Of a DNA stretch of 22,706 nucleotides, positions 8,653 through 15,150 are shown in pieces. Where the stretch lies: NCBI GenBank assembly GCA_965219665.1, contig CBDCOD010000014.1, forward strand, positions 1 to 22,706, read 5' to 3'. A program made the position numbers and the translations under genes. Each line of letters opens with the position of its first letter. The stretch's first letter is position 1. The stretch comes from CBDCOD01 sp965219665. Its GTDB lineage: Bacteria > Pseudomonadota > Gammaproteobacteria > CAKMZV01. The notes beneath the pieces were generated by a model. It was not told the DNA's origin. It worked only from the letters and a program-made list of their open reading frames with translations, and did no database searches.

Positions 8653-8665
8653 GCCCACTTTGGGC
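8653..8665 (-). terminator. Short hairpin between hisS and yfgM
   Basis: A 5-bp stem GCCCA/TGGGC with a 3-base loop lies directly after the hisS stop codon. On the minus strand it is followed by TTTGATTAATA. The stem is short and the T run weak, so it could reduce rather than stop transcription within the operon, or be chance. Confidence 0.22.
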
Positions 8666-8666
8666 A

Positions 8667-9923
8667 TTATGCACTACCTAATTTATTGCCTAAATATGAG
8701 TGTAAACTACTCTCTTTTACAGTAACCTGCTCTGCACTCTCTAACCACTTGACGGTCACGCTCTGGTTACTTACCTCATCTTCCCCAACGATAACCGCAC
8801 ACTGCGCACCCCATTTATCTGCTTTTTTGAACTGGCTCTTCATACTACTACCATCAAATGCACCAACAACCTTATACGCACTCTCTCGCCGCAATCTCTC
8901 AGCGCATACAAAAGCATGATCTACCGTACTTTGCTGACACACAACAAAAATTCTGGGAGATTGATCTGCTTGTTGCTTAGTCAGCAACATAATCCGCTCA
9001 ATACCCATAGCAAAGCCCACACCCGGAACAGGCTTGCCGCTCAACTGCTCAACTAAGCCATCGTAACGCCCACCACCACATACGGTGGACTGTGTCCCTA
9101 TATCATCGCTCACCCACTCAAATACGCAGTCATTATAATAATCCAAACCACGAACTAAATACGGATTATGCTCCCAAACAATTCCTAATTTGTCTAATGT
9201 ACGCGTAATCGTATCAAAAGCCGCCATTGACTCTGTGCTCAAACTATCCTGAAGCTTAGGCGCTTGCTGCAAGACTACTTGTGTAGCCTGAACCTTACTA
9301 TCTAATATACGCAGCGGGTTGCTCTCCAAACGCCGTTGGCTATCTGCATCCAGTGCATCTACATGCTGCTGCAAATAAGCAACCAATGCTTTTTTATATG
9401 CTAAACGCTCTGCCGATTTTCCAATGGAATTTAACTCCAAGCGCAACCCATCTATGCCTAAGGTTTCCCACATCTGCGTGCAGCAACTTATTATTTGTGC
9501 ATCAGCAAACGGTGAAGTAGTCCCAAAATGCTCCACGCCAAATTGATGAAATTGCCTATAGCGTCCTTTTTGCGGACGCTCATAGCGAAACATGGGACCA
9601 TAGTAGTATGCCTTAAACTGATGCCCGGGCTGCCACCAGCCATTCTCAATAAGCGCACGCGCACAGCCAGCCGTTCCTTCGGGACGCAAAGACAGCGATA
9701 CATCACTGCGATCTACAAAAGTGTACATCTCTTTTTCAACAATATCAGTCACATCACCTACTGCACGCTTAAACAATTCAGTTTGCTCAACAACGGGCAA
9801 AACCACTGCGCCAAAACCTGCCTGCTCGAAGATTGCGCTTGCGGTATGAATAATCGTATGATAACTCAGAGCATCTGCGCCCTGCAAATCATTCATGCCA
9901 CGCACAGACTGTATGATATTCAT
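8667..9923 (-). CDS. hisS: Histidyl-tRNA synthetase
   Basis: HisS charges tRNA-His with histidine. The 418-residue chain has all class II motifs: motif 1 around V-E-Q-T-E-L-F (45-51), motif 2 Y-Y-G-P-M-F-R-Y-E-R-P-Q-K-G-R-Y-R-Q-F (107-125) and motif 3 G-V-G-F-A-M-G-I-E-R (301-310). It also has the HisRS-specific L-V-R-G-L-D-Y-Y (256-263, with catalytic Arg258), C-G-G-G-R-Y-D-G-L (282-290) and a C-terminal anticodon-binding domain. These mark it as a true synthetase rather than HisZ, which lacks such residues. Its ATG overlaps the rlmN stop as ATGA. In E. coli ispG and rodZ sit between rlmN and hisS; here they are missing, so the two genes are fused into one overlap. Confidence 0.97.
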   Translation of the reverse strand: MNIIQSVRGMNDLQGADALSYHTIIHTASAIFEQAGFGAVVLPVVEQTELFKRAVGDVTDIVEKEMYTFVDRSDVSLSLRPEGTAGCARALIENGWWQPGHQFKAYYYGPMFRYERPQKGRYRQFHQFGVEHFGTTSPFADAQIISCCTQMWETLGIDGLRLELNSIGKSAERLAYKKALVAYLQQHVDALDADSQRRLESNPLRILDSKVQATQVVLQQAPKLQDSLSTESMAAFDTITRTLDKLGIVWEHNPYLVRGLDYYNDCVFEWVSDDIGTQSTVCGGGRYDGLVEQLSGKPVPGVGFAMGIERIMLLTKQQADQSPRIFVVCQQSTVDHAFVCAERLRRESAYKVVGAFDGSSMKSQFKKADKWGAQCAVIVGEDEVSNQSVTVKWLESAEQVTVKESSLHSYLGNKLGSA

Positions 9924-11044
9924 TGCTCAACTTGTGCAACAGTATGCTGCATATCAGTTCGTGTCTGCTGCTTGCCCCACTGGATAGTGCGTCGCGTTCT
10001 ATCTTGCACATCGCCTGCCAGCTGTCCACATGCAGCAGCAATATCCTCCCCTCGCGTACGACGCAAAAATGTCCTTACACCTTGCTGCTGCAAAATGTTT
10101 TGAAAAGCCAGCTGCACAGGCACTGTTGAACAGACATACTCTGTATTAGGGAACGGATTAAAAGGTATTAGATTCACCTTACAGGACATACCTTTTAGCA
10201 ATTTCGCTAAAGCACGGGCATGATGCGGCTGATCATTCACTCCTGCCAACATGACATACTCAAACAAGATATGCTTGCGCTGTGCGCCTTGCTGGACAAA
10301 GGATCGGCAAGCATCCAGTAATACAGCGATAGGATATTTTTTATTGATAGGGACAATAGCATCACGCAAATCGTCCGATGGTGCATGCAATGATACAGCC
10401 AAACTAATATCTGCCTCTTGCTGCAAGCGCTCAATCATTGGCACAACACCTGCCGTGCTCACCGTTACCCGACGCTTAGACAGACCATAAGCATTATCAT
10501 CCAATAATAACCGCGCTGCAATGCCAACCTGCTGCGTGTTGAGCAGTGGTTCGCCCATACCCATAAATACAATATTAGTAATATTATCAGAACGCTTATC
10601 CAGTTGCAAAGCCTGCTTTGCCAACCAAACCTGCACAACAATCTCCCAAGCCTTTAAGTTACGATTGAAACCTTGCTTGCCTGTTGCGCAAAAAGTGCAA
10701 TCTAGTGCGCAACCAACTTGAGAAGAAATACACAGCGTACCACGACCATTTTCAGGAATAAATACCATTTCAATACTATTGCCATCATCAAAACGCAAAA
10801 GCCATTTACGCGTCCCATCTTTAGATAAGGCATCGACTAAAATATCTGGTAAAAAGCACTCCGTATGCGCTTTGATTTTTTCGCGTAATGACTGCGAAAA
10901 GACGGTCATAGCATCCACATCTAACACTTGGTGCTGATGGACCCATTGAAGCATCTGTTTGGCACGCCAAGGGGATTCGCCCAAATCGACAAAAAGCCGA
11001 CTCATTCGTTCATAATCAAGACCAAGTAGATGATTTTTACTCAT
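9920..11044 (-). CDS. rlmN: Dual-specificity 23S rRNA (A2503-C2)/tRNA (A37-C2) methyltransferase RlmN
   Basis: RlmN is a radical-SAM enzyme that methylates C2 of A2503 in 23S rRNA and of A37 in some tRNAs. From the ATG at 11044 it has 374 residues, beginning M-S-K-N-H-L-L-G-L, which matches the family's usual N-terminus; an in-frame TTG at 11068 would add eight residues with no better ribosome-binding site. The cluster cysteines are C112, C116 and C119 (C-A-L-D-C-T-F-C). The two mechanistic cysteines are also present: C105, seven residues before the cluster, and C339 in G-E-D-I-A-A-A-C-G. The M-G-M-G-E-P motif (161-166) is intact. It lies 32 bp downstream of ndk and overlaps hisS by four bases, within the ndk-to-der operon. 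Confidence 0.97.
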   Translation of the reverse strand: MSKNHLLGLDYERMSRLFVDLGESPWRAKQMLQWVHQHQVLDVDAMTVFSQSLREKIKAHTECFLPDILVDALSKDGTRKWLLRFDDGNSIEMVFIPENGRGTLCISSQVGCALDCTFCATGKQGFNRNLKAWEIVVQVWLAKQALQLDKRSDNITNIVFMGMGEPLLNTQQVGIAARLLLDDNAYGLSKRRVTVSTAGVVPMIERLQQEADISLAVSLHAPSDDLRDAIVPINKKYPIAVLLDACRSFVQQGAQRKHILFEYVMLAGVNDQPHHARALAKLLKGMSCKVNLIPFNPFPNTEYVCSTVPVQLAFQNILQQQGVRTFLRRTRGEDIAAACGQLAGDVQDRTRRTIQWGKQQTRTDMQHTVAQVEQ

Positions 11045-11076
11045 GTTAGATGCTAATGCTTTTACCAACTACAGTT

Positions 11077-11493
11077 TTATGCCTGTGGGTTATCTCCAAA
11101 GAAAAATGCCACTTCAATCGCAGCATTTTCTGCTGAATCCGAACCATGAACAGCGTTTGCATCAATACTTTCTGCAAAATCAGCACGAATAGTACCTGGC
11201 AACGCTTCTGCTGGGTTAGTTGCTCCCATAAGTTCCCGATTCTTTGAGACTGCATTATCACCCTGCAATGCTTGAACCATAACGGGACCTGATGTCATGA
11301 AATCCAACAAATCACTGTAAAAGGGGCGCTCTTTATGGACAACATAGAATGCACCTGCCTGATTACGCGTCAAATGTACCATCTTTGCATTAACAATTTT
11401 AAGCCCAGCGCGCTCAAAACGGCTGTAAATTTCACCAATAACCTGCTTGGCAACCGCATCTGGTTTGATGATAGATAATGTTACTTCAACCAT
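11077..11493 (-). CDS. ndk: Nucleoside diphosphate kinase
   Basis: Ndk balances NTP pools by moving the gamma phosphate between nucleotides through a phosphohistidine. The 138-residue protein starts with the family's T-L-S-I-I-K-P-D-A-V (5-14) and has the active-site histidine His116 in N-A-V-H-G-S-D-S. Length is typical for bacterial Ndk (about 140-143). The ATG has a good AGGAG site nine bases upstream. This is the first gene of the minus-strand operon ndk-rlmN-hisS-yfgM-bamB-der, and the ~230 bp before it hold a candidate promoter and a structured leader. Confidence 0.97.
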   Translation of the reverse strand: MVEVTLSIIKPDAVAKQVIGEIYSRFERAGLKIVNAKMVHLTRNQAGAFYVVHKERPFYSDLLDFMTSGPVMVQALQGDNAVSKNRELMGATNPAEALPGTIRADFAESIDANAVHGSDSAENAAIEVAFFFGDNPQA

Positions 11494-11574
11494 AATAATA
11501 TTCTCCTACAATGATAATGAAAATCAGTACGCATCTTAGTACAAGAGGCAAATCCCCTGCGATATAGGGTGCGC

Positions 11575-11601
11575 ATTGTACTCTAAATCGCCTTATTCCA
11601 A
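11575..11601 (-). promoter_or_regulatory. Candidate ndk promoter
   Basis: On the minus strand a TACAAT -10 box (11575-11580) is preceded by TTGGAA (11596-11601) with a 15-bp spacer, shorter than ideal. It would start a leader of roughly 75 nt before the ndk ATG. The -10 box lies inside the outer arm of a perfect inverted repeat, AGTACAA (11538-11544) / TTGTACT (11576-11582), which encloses a smaller CCCT/AGGG hairpin (11555-11569). Confidence 0.45.
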
Positions 11602-11605
11602 CACT

Positions 11606-11627
11606 TTTGCTCCAAGTTTGCTCCAAG
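11606..11627. repeat. 11-bp tandem duplication upstream of ndk
   Basis: TTTGCTCCAAG is present twice head to tail (11606-11616 and 11617-11627), followed by a further TTT. It lies just upstream of the candidate ndk -35 box on the minus strand. It may be a slippage duplication or a paired protein-binding site. Confidence 0.85.
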
Positions 11628-11639
11628 TTTTTCCTGCCA

Positions 11640-11701
11640 TTTTTATACTGAAAAGCCATTGAGATATACACCCACCTTTCATCGCCAAAACAGTATAAAA
11701 A
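11640..11701. repeat. 11-bp perfect inverted repeat with 40-bp spacer
   Basis: TTTTTATACTG at 11640-11650 is the exact reverse complement of CAGTATAAAAA at 11691-11701, with 40 bp between. The right arm contains the TAA (11696-11698) that closes the reading frame upstream of the NHL/Ig-like protein fragment. It could be a small MITE-like element, a rearrangement scar, or paired operator sites; no target-site duplication was evident. Confidence 0.6.
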
Positions 11702-11722
11702 AATGTTATACACATTTATTTT

Positions 11723-12475
11723 TTGCATACTGAGTTTTCAATCAAAGGGAACAGCGATGGTAGTACAACTACAGCACAGTTTAATGCGCCTCAGTCTATC
11801 ACTGCGATTGGCAGGACGCTTTTCGTCAGCGATTCAGGCAATAATCTTATTCGCGCTATTGATGGAAATGGTTCGGTTTATACCTTCACGGACTCTATCC
11901 TAAGAACACCTGGTATAACAACTACTTCAGACAACCGCAGCATTGTTATAACCAGCCAAGAAGAACATAGAGTAATATCTATAGATATAAACAATGAAGC
12001 GCCAACTTTGAGCCTATCCACGATGAATTTATCCCTACAAGTTGGCTTTGATCCAATTGTCATCTACTCAACCGCAACGGATAGAAATAACAGCCCATTG
12101 CCACTACATGTTATGACTGAGAATACCAGTACTGTTTTTAGCACTGGAACAACGAGCATTACACTCAGCAACATTGAAGAAGCAGGCATTACAACCCTAA
12201 CTGTCAGTGTTGAAGATTCATTAGGTCTCGTAACTACTCAGTATATAGTTGTTTCTGTCACAGATCCTGGCATAGAAAATATACGCGTCATAAATATTAT
12301 AGCTAGTGCAGGTCCTAATAAAGGAGGGGGTAGCCTCTATGAGTCATCCCATAAAAAAACGAAGGCAGATGTCATATTATGGTTCTTGCTGCTTCTAAGT
12401 GCAGTGAGCTTGTGGTTCCGTAGGAACAGGCTTTCTCAAAATAAAGTAATAGACTCTATTTTCAATAGCACGTGA
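11723..12475 (+). CDS. NHL-repeat / Ig-like surface protein fragment, probably 5'-truncated
   Basis: About 250 residues with no enzyme motif. Residues ~10-47 match one NHL beta-propeller repeat (A-Q-F-N-A-P-Q-S-I then L-F-V-S-D-S-G-N-N-L-I-R-A-I-D). Residues ~82-181 look like a cadherin/Ig-like beta domain, with E-A-P-T-L-S-L at its start and T-V-S-V-E-D-S-L-G near its end. The tail has a Gly triplet (201-203), a linker, a transmembrane stretch (~215-232) and R-R-N-R (233-236), which resembles C-terminal surface-sorting signals. The frame begins with TTG at 11723, has no ribosome-binding site and no signal peptide, and is closed upstream by a stop at 11696. A lone NHL repeat is unusual because NHL propellers need several. 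I infer the 3' remnant of a larger exported protein; it may not be expressed. Confidence 0.55.
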   Translation: MHTEFSIKGNSDGSTTTAQFNAPQSITAIGRTLFVSDSGNNLIRAIDGNGSVYTFTDSILRTPGITTTSDNRSIVITSQEEHRVISIDINNEAPTLSLSTMNLSLQVGFDPIVIYSTATDRNNSPLPLHVMTENTSTVFSTGTTSITLSNIEEAGITTLTVSVEDSLGLVTTQYIVVSVTDPGIENIRVINIIASAGPNKGGGSLYESSHKKTKADVILWFLLLLSAVSLWFRRNRLSQNKVIDSIFNST

Positions 12476-12502
12476 TGCTCGTTATATACTACCTGCGCGC
12501 AC

Positions 12503-12793
12503 TCATCTATACCAAACTGTTCGCAGCATTCCTAAAATAATACGTACAAACAAGAAAGCAAATATGAGCAGTACTGGGTAGTTAGCAAAGTCAGAGTGAT
12601 CTACTACTAACTTAACTGGAAAGGCTAAGGAAACCAAGCAAGCTATTACGCCCCATATAGAGTGCAACTCAAATAATAGCCACAGATTACGCGCTGCTTT
12701 TAATACAATAAGACTAGACTGCTTTAACAATGTGTATTTAATCTCCTTTTTAACTGCATAACGTGTATAATTCTGTGCCCGTTGGGTTGGCAT
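12503..12793 (-). CDS. Small membrane protein of unknown function
   Basis: I do not recognise this 96-residue protein. It has a basic N-terminal ~35 residues, then two hydrophobic segments, roughly residues 47-64 and 72-89, ending in a short basic tail, which suggests two membrane helices. It starts at an ATG (12793) with no clear ribosome-binding site. It is convergent with the surface-protein fragment across 27 bp and divergent from rpmJ. Nothing else overlaps it on either strand, and its composition looks like protein, but coding status is not proven. Confidence 0.45.
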   Translation of the reverse strand: MPTQRAQNYTRYAVKKEIKYTLLKQSSLIVLKAARNLWLLFELHSIWGVIACLVSLAFPVKLVVDHSDFANYPVLLIFAFLFVRIILGMLRTVWYR

Positions 12794-12841
12794 ATTTTTA
12801 TAAAAACCCAGTGTTAGTATTAACTATTATATTTGAATACG

Positions 12842-12967
12842 ATGAAAGTTTTATCATCCCTAAAGTCAGCAAAAAAGCGCCATAAAGATTGTCAAATAGT
12901 ACGCCGTCGTGGTAAAGTATTTGTTATTTGCAAAACCGATGGTCGCTTTAAAGCACGTCAGCGATAA
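12842..12967 (+). CDS. rpmJ: Ribosomal protein bL36, cysteine-poor type B (YkgO-like)
   Basis: A 41-residue basic protein beginning M-K-V-L-S-S-L-K-S-A-K and ending F-K-A-R-Q-R. It aligns with E. coli YkgO (M-K-V-L-N-S-L-R-T-A-K) rather than the zinc-binding RpmJ. The core R-H-K-D-C-Q-I-V-R-R-R-G-K-V-F-V-I-C-K is clear. Only two cysteines are present instead of the full C-x2-C...C...H zinc ribbon, so it should not need zinc. bL36 binds 23S rRNA in the large subunit. In E. coli the type B copy is repressed by Zur and replaces RpmJ under zinc starvation; whether that applies here depends on whether the genome has a second rpmJ in the spc operon. A strong terminator follows, so the gene is probably monocistronic. 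No clear ribosome-binding site. Confidence 0.93.
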   Translation: MKVLSSLKSAKKRHKDCQIVRRRGKVFVICKTDGRFKARQR

Positions 12968-12987
12968 TTTTAGCAGTTTCTGCCTCC

Positions 12988-13027
12988 AAGTGTGCCTTAT
13001 CGGACAACCCGGTAAGGCACACTTTTT
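12988..13027 (+). terminator. Rho-independent terminator after rpmJ
   Basis: A 16-bp stem pairs 12988-13003 with 13009-13024 (AAGTGTGCCTTATCGG against CCGGTAAGGCACACTT) with one G-U pair and a 5-base loop, ending in TTTTT (13023-13027). The minus-strand reading has no T run, so it works for rpmJ only. It ends just 35 bp before the tig ATG. Confidence 0.92.
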
Positions 13028-13062
13028 CACATCGCAATCACCACATTAGTTTTTTCTCATTC

Positions 13063-14382
13063 ATGAAAGTTAGCGTCTCTACATCTAAATCCAACCCTCT
13101 TGAACGAAATTTAAATATTTCATTCACACCTGAAAACTTAGAATCATTGATTAAGCAGCAGTTGCAGCGTATTGGACGCAATAAAAAAATCAATGGTTTC
13201 AGACCTGGCAAAGTGCCTGTTGCTGTTCTACAGCAACAATATGGTAGCCAAGTAACTATGGACATCCTTGACGAACAGATGAATGAGGCGTACCGCAAGG
13301 CATTGCAGCAGGAACAAATCATCCCTGCAGAAGTCGCACGCTTTGATGACGTTGATATCAGTGATTTAGAAAATATTACCTTCACAGCTGTTTTTGAAGT
13401 ATTTCCAGAAATCAAACTAACCAAACTGAGTAAATTAAAAATACAGCGCGCACAAAGTGTACTAAATGACGACATGATTAACGATAGCGTTGAACAACTG
13501 CGTCAAAATGCTGCAACATGGGAGATTGTAGAACGCTCCAGTCAAAATGGCGACCAACTTACGTTGGATTTTACAGGCTATATGAATGATGAGGCCTTTG
13601 ACGGCGGCAGCGCAACCCAACAAAAGATTGAGTTGGGAAGTAAGAGTATGATTCCAGGTTTTGAAGATGCTCTTTTAGGTGTTAGTAGCGGTGAAGAGCG
13701 TGAATTTACTGTGCAGTTTCCCACAGATTACCAGGCAGAGCACTTGGCAGGAAAAGAGGCACAATTCAAATGTTTAGTTCACTCTGTAGCAGAAAAAAAG
13801 CTCCCTGAGATAACTGATGATGCCTTCATTCAGCGCTTCAAACTGCCTGAAAACACCTTGGAAGCTCTAAAGGCTGATTTACAACAGCATCTTGAAAAAC
13901 AATTAGAGCAGGCTTTATACCAGAAAAATCGTACCACGACTATTGATGCCTTATTAGAAGCTCATAAATTCTCTGTGCCGAAAGCCTTAGTTGAAAAAGA
14001 AACACAGTCTATGATTAAGCAAATCCAGGATCGCCAAAAAATGTATGGCGTGCAGCCCTCTAATGCAGTTGATTTGTTAACAGATGATATGCAACAGTCA
14101 GCACTCAAACGCATACAATCAGGACTGATTTTACAAGCAGTATTACGCGATCATACCATTGAGTTAGATGAGAGCAAAGTACAAAGTGCGATTGAAGAGC
14201 AGATTGCCAATGCGCCAGATAAACAAAAAGCCCGCCAATATTTTGCAAGCAATCAAAACGTTCGCACCGATTTAGAAAATGCTGTACTCGAAAAACAAAT
14301 TATAGAGTTTGTATTAGAGAATGCCAAAATAAATGAGGAGGTCGTTGATTGCAAAACACTCCTTTCCAACCAGCCTGATTAA
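13063..14382 (+). CDS. tig: Trigger factor (ribosome-associated chaperone, peptidyl-prolyl isomerase)
   Basis: Trigger factor binds the ribosome exit tunnel through L23 and shields nascent chains. The 439-residue length fits the family (E. coli 432). The N-terminal ribosome-binding domain begins M-K-V-S-V-S-T and has the signature G-F-R-P-G-K-V-P at about 46-53. An FKBP-type isomerase domain follows at about 155-240 (D-F-T-G-Y, F-D-G-G, M-I-P-G-F-E-D-A-L-L-G), then a helical C-terminal substrate-binding domain. The start lies 35 bp after the rpmJ terminator and has no Shine-Dalgarno sequence, so the promoter must overlap that terminator or lie further upstream. clpP follows after 13 bp, the classic tig-clpP arrangement. 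Confidence 0.97.
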   Translation: MKVSVSTSKSNPLERNLNISFTPENLESLIKQQLQRIGRNKKINGFRPGKVPVAVLQQQYGSQVTMDILDEQMNEAYRKALQQEQIIPAEVARFDDVDISDLENITFTAVFEVFPEIKLTKLSKLKIQRAQSVLNDDMINDSVEQLRQNAATWEIVERSSQNGDQLTLDFTGYMNDEAFDGGSATQQKIELGSKSMIPGFEDALLGVSSGEEREFTVQFPTDYQAEHLAGKEAQFKCLVHSVAEKKLPEITDDAFIQRFKLPENTLEALKADLQQHLEKQLEQALYQKNRTTTIDALLEAHKFSVPKALVEKETQSMIKQIQDRQKMYGVQPSNAVDLLTDDMQQSALKRIQSGLILQAVLRDHTIELDESKVQSAIEEQIANAPDKQKARQYFASNQNVRTDLENAVLEKQIIEFVLENAKINEEVVDCKTLLSNQPD

Positions 14383-14395
14383 TACATTTTACACA

Positions 14396-15016
14396 ATGCC
14401 TAATATGCACGATATCCATAACAATCACTTGGTTCCGATGGTGGTTGAACAAAGCGGGCGCAGCGAACGTGCCTTTGATATTTATTCGCGTTTACTGCGT
14501 GAGCGCATTATATTTTTAGTGGGCCCAGTAACCGATGAGACAGCCAACCTAATTGTGGCGCAGTTGCTTTTTTTAGAATCTGAAAATGCCGCTAAAGACA
14601 TCCATTTCTATATCAACTCGCCTGGTGGGTCGGTAACTGCTGGATTATCTATTTACGACACGATGCAATTTATACAACCTAATGTAAGCACTATGTGCCT
14701 AGGTCAAGCTGCTAGTATGGGGGCTGTATTGCTGGCAGCAGGTGAAAAAGGCAAACGTTTTATCCTACCAAATTCTCGCGTTATGATTCATCAACCTTTG
14801 GGAGGATTTCATGGCCAAGCAAGTGATATTGCCATCCATGCCCAAGAAATTCTTAAAGCAAAAGAAGTACTCAACCAGATACTGGCTAAACATTCTGGGC
14901 AAGAGGTTGAAAAGATTGCACAAGATACCGACCGTGACAACTTCCTTAGTGCACCAGAAGCTCTCGATTACGGCTTAGTAGATGAAGTCGTCACCACGCG
15001 CGCTAAAAGCAAGTAA
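14396..15016 (+). CDS. clpP: ATP-dependent Clp protease proteolytic subunit
   Basis: ClpP is the serine protease barrel that works with ClpX or ClpA ATPases. From the ATG at 14396 the protein has 206 residues, with catalytic Ser107 (G-Q-A-A-S-M-G-A), His132 (M-I-H-Q-P-L-G-G) and Asp181, at the same intervals as in E. coli (25 and 49 residues). The start is uncertain: 14396 and 14405 have no Shine-Dalgarno, while a strong GAGGAGG (14335-14341, inside tig) precedes an in-frame TTG at 14345 and ATT at 14348; an ATG at 14333 is also in frame. ClpP carries a self-cleaved propeptide, so an extended N-terminus could be tolerated. Unlike the usual tig-clpP-clpX-lon order, the next gene is on the opposite strand and clpX is absent. 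Confidence 0.96.
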   Translation: MPNMHDIHNNHLVPMVVEQSGRSERAFDIYSRLLRERIIFLVGPVTDETANLIVAQLLFLESENAAKDIHFYINSPGGSVTAGLSIYDTMQFIQPNVSTMCLGQAASMGAVLLAAGEKGKRFILPNSRVMIHQPLGGFHGQASDIAIHAQEILKAKEVLNQILAKHSGQEVEKIAQDTDRDNFLSAPEALDYGLVDEVVTTRAKSK

Positions 15017-15055
15017 CAAAAAGCACCTAATTTATTTTAGATTAACAGAGTCTTT

Positions 15056-15087
15056 TTCATGGACTTTCTATATGGAGAGCCCATGAA
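15056..15087. terminator. Hairpin between convergent clpP and exonuclease genes
   Basis: TTCATGG (15056-15062) pairs with CCATGAA (15081-15087), and CTTTC (15064-15068) with GAGAG (15075-15079), separated by one A-C mismatch and closed by a 6-base loop: 12 pairs in total. It sits between two convergent genes, where terminators are expected, but neither side has a proper T run (ATGCTTCTTCTT on the plus strand), so termination is inferred. Confidence 0.4.
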
Positions 15088-15150
15088 ATGCTTCTTCTTG
15101 GGCTGCAATTAGAGGAAACATAGGTATTACACAATCACTTTAAAAAAATA

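Noticed and set aside
8667..9923. hisS as HisZ, the partner of the short HisG
   Set aside because: It has intact class II motifs 1-3, R-G-L-D-Y-Y and the C-terminal anticodon domain, which HisZ lacks.
9528..10103. Plus-strand ORF of 191 codons opposite hisS and rlmN
   Set aside because: It lies fully antisense to two clear genes, has low-complexity Cys/Ser-rich composition and no motif; a shadow frame.
11540..11600. Possible tRNA or small RNA in the structured stretch before ndk
   Set aside because: No cloverleaf, anticodon arm or T-loop could be built; the symmetry is better explained by promoter and leader structure.
11486..11728. Minus-strand ORF of 80 codons upstream of ndk
   Set aside because: It runs through the ndk promoter, leader and repeats and shows no protein-like pattern; more likely non-coding.
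11703..11903. Plus-strand ORF with a hydrophobic start (M-L-Y-T-F-I-F-C-I-L) as a possible signal peptide of the NHL protein
   Set aside because: It is in a different frame from the NHL domain, lacks basic residues before the hydrophobic part, and would need a frameshift right after it.
12794..12840. Second copy of the TTTTTATACTG element before rpmJ
   Set aside because: Only the AT-rich TTTTTATA part matches; the rest does not align.
13038..13475. Minus-strand ORF of 145 codons opposite tig
   Set aside because: Antisense to the conserved N-terminal half of trigger factor, with Ser/Cys-rich composition typical of shadow frames.
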